In this document: positions 16,546-29,400 of the stretch, one piece after another
How the letters are laid out: each line of letters opens with the position of its first letter
Position numbering within the stretch: position 1 is the stretch's first letter
Assembly: GCA_030267565.1 (NCBI GenBank)
Contig: BRXU01000011.1
Span: 362,501 to 426,500 of the forward strand
Reading direction: 5' to 3'
Length of the DNA stretch: 64,000 nt
DNA from: Pleodorina starrii
Taxonomy: Eukaryota > Chlorophyta > Chlorophyceae > Chlamydomonadales > Volvocaceae
Notes under the pieces: generated by a model
What the model was told of the DNA's origin: nothing
Database searches by the model: none
What the model saw: the letters and a program-made list of their open reading frames with translations, nothing else
Program-made: the position numbers and the translations under genes

Positions 16546-16894
16546 GAAGGGAGGGCTGCTCTTGTCGTTCTTGTTGTTGTTGTTGTTGTTAGCTTGTTAT
16601 AGTTGTGTGAAGGGAAGAGACGTGCTGTGTGTGGGGACTGGGGAGGGGTGGTGGAAAAGAGGGTTGGGTTTTAGGGGCTGCTGTAGGGGTTGGTGGCGGC
16701 GTGCGGGCCCGGCGGTGGGGTGCCCGCAGCTTGGGTGGCTGACCTATACGATTTTGTGTGGGACTACGGTACCCTTGAAAGAGAGATCGCGATCCACAGC
16801 GGGGTCCAGAGGATCTGAACGTGCACTATCTCTGCGCCTCTGGTCCACTTCAACCTGGCTACGATGTCGACAATGTTGAAACTCGGCCGCACAT

Positions 16895-16899
16895 TTACA
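16895..16899 (-). terminator. Candidate TGTAA poly(A) signal for the cyclophilin
   Basis: TTACA on the + strand reads TGTAA on the - strand, about 550 nt past the cyclophilin stop. TGTAA is the usual polyadenylation signal of volvocine algae. The assignment rests on motif and distance only. Confidence 0.4.
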
Positions 16900-17445
16900 A
16901 CTGACAGCAAGCAAACCTACAACAACTGACATCCGCCTGCTGCCAGCTGCAAGCCGCTGCCGAGCTGCAGGCCGCCTGCTCCGAAACCCCAAATGGTTCC
17001 GCAGTCATTCAGCCAGCACAACATCCCGCCAGGGCAGCCAGCTAGCCAGCACCCTCTTCCCGCCAGCATGTCAGTCAGCCAACCAGCCGAGGCCAACTGT
17101 CCTCAGTAGCCCCAAGATCCAAATCCCAACCACCACAACCACAACCAGGGCCGCCGGACTGCACGTCGGCACGCCCCCCAGCCCCAGCATCCGAGATCCC
17201 ACCCGCCTCAAAATTGCTTGAGACACCCAACCTCCACCCAACCCTACGCCGCTGGGCAGCATCTCCCGCCCTCCTCTCGCCTCCTGAAAACCCGCGGCCC
17301 ACCCCCTGAGCCCTACGCCCCGCTTTCCACCAACTTTACGAAGCTGATGACCTCCATCAGCATCAGCTGAAGCTGATGATCTCAGCCTCAGCTTTTCTTC
17401 CCAACAACTTCTCCGCCGTTCGGGCTCTCTCGCAAGGCAGCTTCC

Positions 17446-19375
17446 TCACAGCTCCCCGCAGCCCGCGATGGTGATGGGCTCGACCGGCCGGTCCCCGCGG
17501 CCGGTGGGAAAGTTCTCCACCTTGGTCACCACATCCAGACCCTCCACCACCTCACCGAACACCACGTGGCGGCCGTCCAGCCAGGGAGTGGACACCGTGC
17601 AGATGAAGAACTGGCTGCCGTTGGTGTTGGGGCCTGCGAAGGGGGGGGGGAGGTTGGAGGGCGCGGCGCGCGATTCGAAGGGGTAAAAAGAAGAGAGACG
17701 GCAGCGGAGATGGGCCAGACGGCGGTAGCGAACGGAACCGGAACCCAGCGATTCGAAGGGGGCGATGAGGGAGACGACGACGGACGGAGAAAGGGGGTGG
17801 GAAGACGTGGGGTTGGGTACCAAACTTTGTCAAGCAAGCATCCTACAACAGCGCATCCTACAAGCTACGATAGCGCAACGCCCGGGAAGAAGCCCCCAAA
17901 GCGCGACCCAACATCCAAGCCACCAAGCCCGCCTTCACCCCCACTTTGGTCGCTCACCGGCGTTGGCCATGGACAGAATGCCAGGGCCGGTGTGGCGGTC
18001 TGCAGGGAGGGACGGGGAGGAGCGGGGGTTGGGTTACGAGTACGGAAATCCATGCAGGCACGCTGAGCGGGGGGGCGAACCCGCCCGGGCGGGGAGGCAA
18101 GGGAGCACGAGCGCGCACGTGCACTCATTCAGCCACTTTGCTCTACCGGTAAACTTCCTTTGCCGCCAAACTGCTTCCCATTCAGCCTTCAGGCTGCCTC
18201 CCCCGTCAGCCTTCAAGCTACCGTAATCGGCCCCTCGCGCTTACACTTGAAGTTCTCGTCCGGGAACTTGGCGCCGTAGATGGACTTGCCGCCAGTGCCG
18301 TTGCCCGCGGTGAAGTCACCGCCCTGGATCATGAACTGCCTGAGGAAGGGAACCCGCGTGCCGACCCCCGGTGTCACGTGCGTGTTTTTGTATGTGTGTG
18401 TGTTTTGGAGGGGAGGAGGGGGCTTAGTAGCCAAGTCGCATCGACCCTTGGGTCAGTAAAAGATGACTGACCCCAATGGGTCAAGTGATGGGTCACGGAA
18501 GCCGGGATGACTGCCGAGATACCGTAGCAAAATCCCGTTCACACGCCGTCCTGGCCTGGGGACGGACACCCCCCCGCCCGACCCGCGGGTCTCCCGCACA
18601 CCCCCCAAGCACGGCTGGCCCATACATCCCCACCACCACCATAGATCCTCCGACCCTTCCCTTCCCCACCACCATAGATCCTCCGACCCTTCCCTTCCCT
18701 TCCCTCTCACCCCAACCCACGCACTTGATGACCCGGTGGAAGGCCGAGCCCTTGAAGCCGAAGCCCTTCTCCCCCGTGCACAGCGCCCGGAAGTTCTCCG
18801 AGGTCTTGGGTACGTCATCGCCGTACAGGCCGATCACGACACGGCCCGCGCTGTTGGCGCCGATGTTCACGTCGAAGTACACCTGCAGCGGGGCGGGTAC
18901 AAAAGAAGATACCGCAGTGGAGACGGAGACGGCGTTAGCGGCGGGGGGCGGCGGCGGCGGCGGACGCGGCACGCGGGGCTTCGGAGCGGGGTCCCGGAAG
19001 GACAAGATCGCCCCATTCTAGCACTGAGTCCAGGGTGGGGGTCCGGCAGGCGGGTTCGCCTCCCAGTCGCTCCGAAGACGGCACCTTGCCTGCCTTTTAA
19101 CACGCTTGCAACTGTGTTCCGGCGCCAGGAGACAAGCTGCGGTGGTATCCACACCACCTGTATGTAACTCTCTTTTGTGCTATCGTGCCAACATTTTCAT
19201 CGCCATCTCATCGCTTCGCATCTTTTCGCTTCGGAGGCCCCATCCAAAAGAGGATAAGGGGTCGCGGCATCACGCATCAGCTGTCCCCGCTGCCCTGACC
19301 CGGTGTTGTTGGTGGGGATGGCTTTACCTTCTTCGTGATTGCGGCGGCGTTGTGGGCGGCGCGCACAGTCACCGA
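17446..19375 (-). CDS. Chloroplast-type cyclophilin (peptidyl-prolyl cis-trans isomerase)
   Basis: Exons on the - strand, 5' to 3': 19375-19328, 18882-18725, 18339-18245, 17999-17958, 17633-17446, all in phase. They encode 176 aa: a short Arg/Ala-rich piece ([16 protein letters not shown]) and a complete cyclophilin domain starting VYFDVNIG and ending GCGEL. Active-site motifs are intact: [28 protein letters not shown] and RHVVFG. The enzyme isomerises Xaa-Pro bonds. The sequence resembles plant CYP20-2/CYP20-3 plastid cyclophilins, and cysteines in ALC, FIC and GCGEL recall the redox-active CYP20-3; targeting and redox roles are inference. The first exon with ATG and transit peptide is not settled. 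The open frame beyond 19375 contains no ATG, and a long pyrimidine tract ending CCACCAG marks a good acceptor there. Confidence 0.95.
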
Positions 19376-19640
19376 CTGGTGGGGGAGGCGAGTGCAGGAG
19401 GGAGGGGGACGGAGAGAGGGTGTTGGTTGGGAGCGAGTGATGGGGATCGGGCGGGTGGGGGTGGTTAAGGTCGTTGAAGAGGCTTTAAGGGCCGGCGGCT
19501 GCAGGGCGGCAGTCACAAGCGGGGCTGGTGCCAACTGGGGGCGAGGCGCACACCGCCACCGTCAGCGGTGGTTGTGCGTCACCGCCTAGTGTGGGCAGGA
19601 GTGGAGCGGCATGCCCCGGCAGTAGGCCCAGATCGCCCAC

Positions 19641-19826
19641 GCAGCTGTGCATTTTTTGCGTGCTAGTCATTTTCGAGTTCAGATAACGCTGTCCGCCGTG
19701 GTCCCGGAGCGCCGCGACGAAGCCGCAACATTCCGGTAGAAAGAACATAGGACGATTTGAACTAGCAAAATGCCGGCACAAGTGACTGCTGCCGACGCAG
19801 GCAGCAAGTAAAGAGATTGATGCCAT
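19641..19826 (-). CDS. Candidate first exon of the cyclophilin (transit peptide)
   Basis: An ATG at 19826, or the in-frame ATG at 19670, opens a frame ending at a GTGGGC donor (19635-19640) in phase 0, which fits the acceptor at 19375. The longer version starts MASISLLAACVGSSH and is Ser/Ala/Arg-rich like a transit peptide. GC content is lower than in the other exons, so this could equally be 5' UTR. Confidence 0.25.
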
Positions 19827-21626
19827 TTGTCACCGACGCTATTCCGGTGGCTTGAAGCCGAGATAGTACGCCAGTGACGACATGCCACATTAAAGGTTGC
19901 TATTTATATGGGCATGACCCAGAATGACAACATATGCTGTGAAGGGCTGCCACCGCAAGCGTGATCTAGCAGGCGAAAACGACGTCAGCTATGACGGATC
20001 CCATATCGACATCACCAATAACTTGGTTAGACAATCACATGAATCCGAAATGAGCAGACATATGCGCTTTATAGCGTCGCGCAATGCCTACCACACGACG
20101 AGCGGCGGCAGCGACCCGGGTGGCGCCGACCCGGCCGTTAACGCGGGAGATGGACGACTGCAAAGCATAAAATTGGTTGGGGTGATAGGTCATCATCGTG
20201 GTCGATCCAGGTGAGAAGCCGTGCCTTTCGACAAGGCAAAATTTGTCCAGCTTACCAAGGCCATGATTGTTTTGATGCTCGCTCTTGTGTAAATTGAGAA
20301 GGTGTGAACAATAGATGGCTGAGTGGCAACATAGGGAGACCTTGTCTCGGCATTTACGGCAATCGTCGCTGTACGTCATGAATGAAGCGCGAGCTCGCGG
20401 CGAACCTCAAGTCGAGGGTTCGCCTCGAGTCGCCACGGTCGGCAAGTGTCGGCTCTCATTAAAGCATCCCTTTCTTTTCATTCATATAAGTTCTTTTAGA
20501 TATTACGGTGCGCTATCCACGCCAAAACGCTCAGCGTAGGGCCTTCCGTACTAAGTAGCTGAAAACTCTTGCACCCGGACGCCTGCTGCACAGCTAAAAT
20601 TCTTTGCGGCCCGAAAACGGACAGTGCCTGATGGTTTGTGCGGGTGATGTGTGCTGGGAGCCCACTGTGGCAGCCCTCCCGCCCCAGTGCACCCTAATGC
20701 CACAACCATCGCAGGAGGATGGTCTGCGATGAAACCAGTTGCGGGCCGACATGAAAGCGCTCAGCACGGTTGTTGAGCCATGACCCACGGGTCAGAGCAG
20801 AGGGGTTTATTTGCTCCCCGTGCTCCAGCCCTGCACGCCATGCCACAGGGCTTGATTGGGGACGTGGTTTCGGCTCTCATCGAGCCTCATCGAGGGCTGC
20901 TGTAGGACTTCGCAGCCTGGCCGGCTTGGCCGAGCTACGGGTGCCCACCCGAAGCGATCATGACCTGGCCAAATGCTTTGGCTCGTTGGGCGCAGGTAGA
21001 GCAAGAATGGGCGGGCATGGGGCCTCAATACGGCCTAAAGCGCCCTGAGTCGCCCGAAGGCTATCTTCACTGCCGAGAGTGCGGTGGCCTTATCGGTGGC
21101 CGGACAACAGGGGACAACGATGCTAATCCTCGTTGTAGACGCTCGGGACGTAATGATTCCACAGTGCGTCCATTTTGCAGTTATGGAGTGCAGACGTCCC
21201 CGTGGCCCACAGGTCTGCCGCAGCACGGCATGTACGGCACGCTAGTGCGCCGTGATTTCCTCGTTCCGGAGCCGAATTGAGCAGACGCCAAAGCCGGTTA
21301 CCGATAGCAGTACATAATTGCATCACAGCATATTTACCGTGAGGAAGAAAGCATTCGTTAATCTGAACGTGATACTTCAGTCAACGGCCCACAAAGATCG
21401 CCCTAAAGTTTGTCCTAGAGTGTGCTCAATTGGTTAAATTTGAATAATATTTTTTTGGTGAATTGCGGTCCTTATTTTTAGGAAACAGCAACTGCCAGCC
21501 CATCAGCACAGCATGGAGAGGCAACCGACAAGGTTACGACGGCTAAAAGCGCGACGATAGCCGTCGATCTTACATCAATTTCAGGGCGGGCGGGGTCCAA
21601 CCTCGCCCGCCACTCTAGCATACCGT
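19827..21626. other. Divergent intergenic region with no recognised gene
   Basis: This region lies between the divergent cyclophilin (-) and unknown membrane-protein gene (+). Composition is close to balanced, and the open frames are short and unlike known proteins. A short stem (GGCGAACC...GGTTCGCC) occurs at about 20399-20424, and GACCCACGGGTC at about 20781-20792. I see no tRNA or transposase remnant. It presumably carries both promoters. Confidence 0.5.
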
Positions 21627-24600
21627 ATGGCGACGCAAGCTGACAATGATGGGCCAAGCCCCCCAACTCCGAATCCGCCGACCCGCTTCGTACTTCAGCC
21701 TGGGCAGCTCTCAAAGCCGGAGAAGGTGCTTGGGACGGAGCGGATACCGGGAGCGAGTTTCCACGGCGTGTAACGGGTGTTGCACCGGATGCCATCCTTT
21801 GGGATTGCTGGGCACCGCGGCACGATAAGGAGCTACCTCTGCGTGCGGCATGGTGGACATGTCCTTGGGCAGATCGGTGTCTATGGCATGGCAGGCTGCG
21901 AGCAGAACACCCCGCCTGCCCCACACAGCCCCCGCGCCGTCTGAATCTGCCAACAACCGCTCTCAACCGAGCAGCCTGCGGGCAACCTGACTGAGGCGCT
22001 CTCCTGGCTGCCGAAATCAGTCTCCCGGACCGCCCTGATGAGTGCACTGATACGCAATACTCCACAGCATGGCTGTCCTGAGCCCTGGGAACGTGGGTGG
22101 AGGGGGAAGGGGTCCTGTGCGTTGAGTTCGGGAGCTTCGCCGCGCGGCGGCTACCCATGCTTGCTTCCCTCGCTCCCCGATGTATGGACGAGCCATGAAA
22201 GCACCCACGTTGTCCTGATTCCGCCACCCACACGGCGACGGTTGATTTGGGTTTTTGCACAGGTGTGGGCCTCCTCCTCGGCCCTCATCATCGGCTTCTA
22301 TCAGGCAGCGCCCTACAGCGAGGCGTTCAAGATCTTTTACAAGGTACGGCACCGCCGTACCGCCGTACTTTGCCAGCCCTCCCCGGCGTCCCCGTGCCCC
22401 CATCCGTGTCCAACCGCAACCCGAGGCTGTGTCCCTTCGCAGCCGGCGCAGCCCGTGTTCACCCCTTATGCTATACAGTTGCGTCTGATTGCCGCTGGCT
22501 GGTTGCGTCTGGTTGCAGAAATCCGGGGCGGTGTTCGGCACCCAGGTGATGCTGACGCCCGCGTCGATCCTGGGGCCGGAGCTGGCTGTACGGCAACCCA
22601 TGCTGGGCGAGGCGCAGTACTTTGAGGTACTGTACGGCAAAAGGGGATGGGGAGGCGGGCGGGCGGGCAGAGATGGAGGGGGGCGGGTGCCGGAGCTTGC
22701 AGGGGCGGGTGCTGAGGCGGGAAGCCACCGTGGTGGTGGTGGTGGTGGGGCAGAGAAGGGAGGGAGGACGTGTGAGCGTACCGTGTATGGAGACGTTGCC
22801 GCGCTGTGTAAGGCCCAGCTGGCTCCGGCGGTGCGCGCTCCTGCGCGCGAGGGGCAGGTCTGCCGGTCCAGGGATGGCAGCCACCTCCTTCACCCCCGGG
22901 CAGCCACCCCAAACCCTAACCCCCAACCCCCCCCCCCCGCTGGGTTTCCCTGGTACGGCATTGGGTACGACACGACACGACTGCAGTACGAGATCAAGAA
23001 GCTCAAGCCCAGCACGCAGTACGTGGTCAAGATCAAGACGAGCGATGACTCGTCGGAGGTGCGGTTGGACAAGCTGGTGACCATCAGCCGCGAGGAGGAA
23101 CGAACCCGGGACAACGACATGTGCAACTTCAAGGGTGGGTTGCTGGGTGGGTGGGTGGGCTGCTGGATGGGTGGGTGGCTGGGTGGTAATTAGAACGGCC
23201 CGGGGCGAGGGTGGGTGGCTGGGTGGGCTGCTGTGTGGCTGAGTGGATGGGGCTGGGTGGCTGGCTCACAAAACACGTGCCCTTCACCTTCCTCCCCGGC
23301 CTCCCTCCCTCCGTCCTCCCTCCATCAGGCGCGCTCGTCAAGCTGGGCGACTACGACGGTCTGGTGGTGTCGTACACCCAGAGCAGCGGCATCTTCGGGA
23401 TCCGGATCCTGCAGATCGATGACGTGGCCTCCTCCCTGCAGCTGGCCCGCCTCACCTCCGACTACACCGACAGCGGAGTGCCGGTGCAGGCCTACACACT
23501 CAGCCAGGTGGGTGTATGAGTGTGTGTGGGTGTGTGTGGTGGTGTGTGTGGTGGTGATGGTGGCGGTGGTGGTGGTGTCGCACACGCACATGCACACTCG
23601 AGCTCCCTCCCGCCTGGCCTGGCTCCTTTCCGCTCCCCGCCCTCCCACCACCTCTCCCTCCTCCCCACCCGCTTCGCGGCCTCATCCGCCTCCTCCTCCT
23701 GCTCCCCCTCCCCCCTGTGGCCCTCCCCTCGCCCTGTTCAGGTCCGGTTCGGGCGGTGGGGTGGCGCCATCACGTGCAGCAAGGTGGTCAACGAGGGGGA
23801 GCTCAAGTGGCTGGTGGCCAGGGCGGTGCAGATGGGAGACAAGAGCGATGCGGCGGCCATGTTTGAGGAGCGCCAGCGCAAGCTGCAGGCGCAGGTGGGG
23901 CAGGGCGGGGAGAGGGCAGGAAACGGGGGGGGGGTGTCTTGCTGGGGCTGGGGCTGGGAGATTGGCCTCCTCTGACCCCAGAACAGGCCTCCGCTGACCA
24001 CAGACCAGGCCTTCTCTGTCCCCGCTCCAGACCAGCCACTCCCTACCGCTTCCCTTGCTCCCACTTGATCTCTCGCTCCCGCTCTCGCTGCCACCAGGTT
24101 GAGCGGGTGACTCTGACGCTGGAGGTGGAGTGGTCCAATCGGTTTCGGAGCCTGCGGATCCGGTCGCTCACGTCACTGGCACTCCTGGTGAGGCAGCGGC
24201 CGCACGCGGAGGAGGGGGTCAGGGAGTGATACCGGTATGCTGAAGTTCCCTGCTATGCTCCTTTATATAAAAATGAGTCACTGCGGACGTGGCAGAGGAG
24301 GGGGAGAGGCACCGCCAGGTGCAGATACACTAATAAAAGCTGGGGGAGAGGGAGCATCGGGAGCCCTACCAGAACCCTACCGTCCCTCTCTGCTCCCATC
24401 GCCCTACCAGGTGCTGTTGGCGGTTGCGGCGGTTGCGGGCATGTGGGCCATGCTGGGGGCGGCGGGGCGGCGGCAGCGGGACCTGGAGGGGCGTCTGGCG
24501 GCCGGCACTGTACGGCAGGCGGAGCTGGAGGTGAGACACAGCGTCGTACTCTGTGTGTATGTGTGTATGCCGTACCTTTGTCCCCTCCATGTACTGTGCC

Positions 24601-26748
24601 TCTCAGCGGAGCATGAAGAGCTGTCGGGTCTGTAGACAAGAACACCCCCCTCGGCCATTATGTGGATAACCCCCTGGGTACCTCACCGGTAATAAACGTC
24701 CCACCGTCCTCTACCTGTTAGCGGCAAGCCGGCCGTACTGTGTCGTACTGTGTACCATCGCCAGCTTCGGAGAGGTCCACTGGCCTCACCCGAACCCACG
24801 AGCCGCATCCTCCCCCCTCCCGCCCACGGCTGCTTCCGGAAATCTTGGATCGTTGGATCTTTGTCGTACAGGCCGAGCTGCAGATCCTGCACCTCTACCG
24901 GGTCTCCTTGGAGCTGGATGTGGAGCGGCGGATGGCGCTGTCGGATCCAGGATCCAATCCCGTATCTGCCGGATCCGGATTGAGCCATGTTCACGGCAGT
25001 GACGACGAAGCTGGCAGCGGCAACAGCAGCAGTGCTGGAGGGTGCGGCAGCGTCCATGGAGATGTGTACCGGATCGGGCTCCTTCGGAACAATGCCACCG
25101 CCGCCGGCGACGGGAAGGGCGAAGATGGCGGCGGCGGCATCGGCGGCGGCGGCGGGGGCGGGAGAAGAGCTGCGACGGGGCATAAGGGGAGAGGCGGCGG
25201 CGGTGGCGGGGGCGGTTCGGGCCATAGGGCCCACGGTCCGGAGCCGGGCCGGTCCAGGGAGGGTAGCTCTAAGGCCGCCCGCCTGCCGGCGGTAGCGCCC
25301 CACAAGGACGGGGCCAGCAGCAGCAGCAGCCGCAGCCGCGGCAGGAGCAGCAGCCGCAAAGGTACTGCTGGTGGTGGTGGCAGCGGCGGTAGCAACAGCA
25401 GGCGAGCGGGTCCGTTGGATGATTGGACACGTCGACCTGGCCGGGCTGGAAGCAGCGGCGGCGGTGGCGGTGGCGGCAGTAGGCATCACCGGAGATCCGG
25501 GGAGGAGCCGGAGGAGGCGGGTGGCGGCGGCGGTGGCGGCGGCGGCGGCGCTGCGAACCTGTGGGGGTTGCCTCATCAGGCTCTGCGGGCGGCGCTGGAG
25601 CGCAGCCGCCTGGGGCGGCAGTCCGCAGGTGATGGAGGTGGCGGGTGGCGGGTGGAAGGTGGGGGGTGTAATGTGAGGTAAAGAGCGAGGGTGAGTGGAA
25701 GGACGTGAGAGAAAGAAAGAAAGAAAGGAAAAGGGAAGTAAGTTGACGGGGCGAGAGGGAAGAGGAGAGAGGAGAGAGGGGAGGAGAGTAAGGGAGGATG
25801 GTGCAGGGAAGTGGGGGCCAGGCGCCAGGGGCCTTACCCCCCTGATGTCGTGCACAAGACCACAACGGGCGCACAAAGGCCATCGTGACGCCGGAACCGG
25901 AATCAGCTGAATGTCTGATCCTGTGATGGCACCGCTCTTTTTTGCCGCCACAGAGGGTCGCCATGGGGGCGACTGGGCGCCCGAGTGGCTCGCAGCAGCC
26001 GGCGGCATGCGGCTGGGCCACGACCCTGAAGACGACCCGGACGAGCAGCAGCAGCAGCAGCAGCCGGACGCGTGGACGTTCATCCACTACGTGTCGAACG
26101 TGTATGCGCTGCACCTACAGGAGTGGATGAAGGTGCAGCTGCAAAAGGTGAGGGGCAACGGGCAAGTGTCCTCGATCTCTACAAGCCAGGGTGTGGGTTC
26201 GGTGGTAGGAAAAGGTGAAGAGGGATGGCTTCGGAGAGCGGAGGGAAGGGAGTTTCGGGCGTCAATGGGACAAGCAACCACCGTGCTGCTACCAGTACCA
26301 GTACTGCCCTTGCCGCCATGTGGTTGGGAGTCGCTTAGGTACGGAAGCCGTACAAAATGTGTGTTGTCACGCACACACGTGCGCTGCGCCGGTGCACATG
26401 ATGCTGGACCCCATCTGCCCCCGCCCCCCTGGCCCCCCCTGGAGCGTAAAGGAGCTCCCTGACCCCCGCTGGCCCTTGCTGGCCCCCAGAGCGACTGACT
26501 CCCTGACCCCCGCTGGCCCCCAGAGTGTGCGGCGGAGAGTGAACGAGATGTTGACGCCAGGCCGTACCGACGGCGACGGCGGCGGCGGCGACGGGGGCAG
26601 CCATGATCATGCCGGCGACGGCGAGGAGGACCACGACCGCGACGGAGGCGGCGGAGGCGCGGCGGGAGATGGGGAGGAGGACCAGCACGGCCACGCGGGC
26701 CGCGAGTACGAGTACGACGAAGAGTACGGGTCGTATTATGAGTCTTGA
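21627..26748 (+). CDS. Unknown protein: two membrane segments, coiled coil, Gly-rich tail
   Basis: Exons: 22263-22343, 22519-22626, 22987-23134, 23329-23507, 23742-23894, 24098-24187, 24411-24530, 24872-25628, 25954-26147, 26524-26748; all phases agree. A provisional first exon, 21627-21767 (ATG, 47 codons, weak GTGTAA donor), gives 731 aa. Visible parts: a hydrophobic segment (SSSALIIGFYQAAP) near residue 50; a beta-rich region of about 230 aa with REEERTRDND; a clear transmembrane helix at about 294-316 (LTSLALLVLLAVAAVAGMWAML); a predicted coiled coil at about 317-365; a 220-aa Gly/Ser/Arg-rich region; a Gln run; and an acidic His/Asp/Gly-rich C-terminus. The two-helix layout and the REE motif faintly recall TMEM231-type ciliary transition-zone proteins, but this is too weak to name it. 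The last acceptor has a close alternative about 30 bp upstream. Confidence 0.7.
23135..23250 (+). repeat. GGGT/GGCTGGGT minisatellite in an intron
   Basis: Imperfect copies of GGTGGGT and GGCTGGGT fill the start of the intron between 23134 and 23329. The next intron starts with a GTGTG/GGT-rich run at 23508-23580. Both are G-rich on the sense strand. Confidence 0.8.
25695..25805 (+). repeat. Purine (GA) tract in an intron
   Basis: The intron 25629-25953 of the membrane-protein gene contains a nearly pure GA/GGA run, a possible triplex-forming polypurine tract. No gene is hidden in it. Confidence 0.75.
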
Positions 26749-28432
26749 TGGGCAGACCGCGCACGGCACCCTGGCGGTCCACAGGCCAAGCTATTCGGGT
26801 TTTTCAGGGAGCCGAAGTTCAAGTGCCGCGCCGTACCCGCGCCATACCCTTGCCGTATTTTGTCTCTTGGCGAACGGGTGGCGGGCTGCTGGGCTCGAAC
26901 CCCACAGAGGCTCTTTGCGTGGAGGGAGGGAAGTGGGTCGAGGCCGCCCTTGGCGCCCGGAGGATTCGTTCTGTCTAGTAGCCAACGGCTGCGCCGCATC
27001 GTTCGAGTGCTCGTGTGCCTACTCGAATACATATCACAATTTATTCATCCATTTCATTCACACACGCGCGCGCGCGAAGCTGCACGATAAGCATCATCTC
27101 GCCCCTCTTTGAGCTCTGACGCCGCGCGTACCGGAATACGGTATGTGCTGGAACTGCTTTTGCTGCTCTCTCTGATCGCGGCCAGCCTTCCTTTGGGAGG
27201 GCTGACCTCGCAATCCGTCCGTCTGGGAATGTCGCCCTCCGACGCTGACCTGCGTTTTTTGGGCTGCCTCTAAAGAAGCTGTGTCTGCCCTCGATTTATT
27301 CAAAGCGAAAACCGGAGAGTGCCAGCGTCTGAAACCGGTGCCGTATGCCTTCGTATGTCTTCCTGGGTTCAGCTTCTCATGAAATGATTTCGTTTCGTTT
27401 CATTTCATCATCGAGTGGTGAGTGGTGAGACTGCGTCCGGTTGGAACTTGGAAGGCCCGCCGCCTGCAGCCGCCGAGGTTATCTGACGATGGCATACACA
27501 TACATACATACACATATTTACAAAACAGTGCAGTACAATACAGGCATCCGTAGGCTGTGGGGTGGCAGGCGCCAGCCAACTCCCACAGCACGAGGGCACT
27601 GCAAACAATTAGCAGCAGCAGCAGCAGCAGACGCCGGCTTGTCGTCTCTTCCGCCCACACTTCCATGACAGCCTCGTCAGTTGTCACGTGTCCTTCCCCT
27701 CCGCGCCAGCCGGCCGGCCAGCCGGGACTTCCCCGACCAAACGTAACGCTTCCGCCAAAGGGAGGCGGCTGTGCCAACACCACGTCAAGCCAAACGTGCC
27801 GTACAAACTATATCGGTGGTGAATCTCGTATGTCGGTACCGTACTACCGTACTTCCACACACTGCGCCGGCTCCGGAACCGGGGAGCTGGCCCCGGGGCT
27901 CACCAACTAAGCCCTACTAGTTACTACGGTTGCGCCCCTCCCGCAGCCCTGAAAGCCCCCCCCCTGTGAGAGGGAGCAAACCGCGTTTATAAGCGGCGGT
28001 ACGAACAAAACGGTTAAAAAACACGGTCCATTCAACACGCCGCGGCCGTCCCCTGCCTGCCGCCCCACTCCGCGCTGCCTCCGAAACCAGGAAACTTGGC
28101 TCCCAGCCGCCACACCTTTCCCCCGCCACAGCGCACGGCTCCTTTTGACTACTCGTACATGTCGCCTCCCAACTCAGCTTCCCTCCGGCCCTGTCACATG
28201 CGTCCGCTTCCGGCCATCGCGGCTCGCGGATGTATGCAACGAACCCGGACCACTCCTCCTCCGCCTCCTCCCGCCGCCGCCCGAAAAAGAAACAGATATC
28301 GACCACCTGCAGGATCAACTGCCCAAACGACGACGCATATCCTGCTCGCAGAAACTTTCGGAGGACCGCGTCAACTACCGGTACCGCCAAACAAACAACG
28401 CGCGTGATGGGGTGGCCAACACAGCGGCACAT

Positions 28433-28453
28433 TAGATAGATAGATAGATAGAT
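28433..28453. repeat. TAGA microsatellite
   Basis: Five perfect TAGA units, directly followed by a TGTAA at 28462-28466. Confidence 0.9.
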
Positions 28454-29333
28454 GACGTTTGTGTAATGCCAGCGGAATGGTTGATATTATACTTCTGCGC
28501 GGACCCATGATGAATCGCCCCGACCTTGTCCCCCTCCTTTGTCCCCCTCCACCTCCTCCTTTTCTTCCTTTCCCGCTTCCTTCTCCTCATCCTCCTCGTC
28601 GTCCTCTTACCCAAACACGGAAACCCACATCACAGCAGTTCTTTCCCCTCAATTCGAGTCAATGCACATCCCGTCGCAGCAAAGCGCCCTGGGATACAGG
28701 TAACGAAGGAAATAGGTGGGAAAAAACCCTGAACGACCATGTACGGTACACTTCCCCGTGCCCACTCTGGCGGGCGGATGTGTGCGGGGCGGGCAGCAGA
28801 AAACTGCCGTATTGTCAAGGCCCTGCAATGCATCCCCTTCCCTGCCCTCCCCCTCCCCTCCCCCCGCCGCCGCGATTTCCCCTTTCAACCCCCCAGGCGG
28901 GGGCTGCAGGGGTATCGTGTTTCTTACCCCCTAGGAGGTCGGCCCGAGCAAAAACACATTCTTCGCGATCCAAACACACCATCAGCCGCAAGAACAAGAC
29001 CATGTGTTCGTGTCCAAAACCAACATCTACTATAGCAGCACCCCCACCATGTCCCCAAAACGCCACCTAGCGTCCCCGTGGCTGTTTGTCGTACCAACCG
29101 CCGCAACTGCCTCGGCAGCCTCGGCAACGACCACGCGTCTGAGCCGCCAGCCACAGCCTGTCACCTCCCCCCCTTCTGAGTGTGTGAGAGATGAATGAGC
29201 TAGTCACGCCCCGCCTGATGCCGCGGTCCCGCAGGAGTCCTCGATCGAAAAAACACGACACGCGACACGTCACGACCCGCGACACGTCAGCAGCCCTAGC
29301 ATGCCAACCCGGTATTGGCCCCCCAACTCCCGA

Positions 29334-29400
29334 CTGGACAGACCCACGGGTCACGTCACATAAAACACACAAAGCCTGGACAGACCCACGGGTCACGTCA
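29334..29400. repeat. 25-bp perfect direct repeat, 42-bp spacing
   Basis: The copies at 29334-29358 and 29376-29400 are identical. Each contains GACCCACGGGTCACGTCA. The near-palindromic core GACCCACGGGTC also occurs at about 20781 and in the fasciclin intron at about 51662. Confidence 0.85.

Noticed and set aside
19328..19534. 69-codon N-terminal extension of the cyclophilin in one open frame
   Set aside because: It would start at TTG, contains no ATG, and a strong acceptor with a long pyrimidine tract sits at 19375, so the upstream part is more likely intron.
21478..22260. 260-codon frame on the - strand
   Set aside because: Arg/Ala/Ser-rich without any recognisable motif, antisense to the provisional first exon and the intron of the membrane-protein gene; looks like a composition-driven shadow.
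26875..26960. tRNA T-arm-like GGGGTTCGAGCCC on the - strand
   Set aside because: The stem does not pair as a T arm and no acceptor, D or anticodon arm can be drawn around it.
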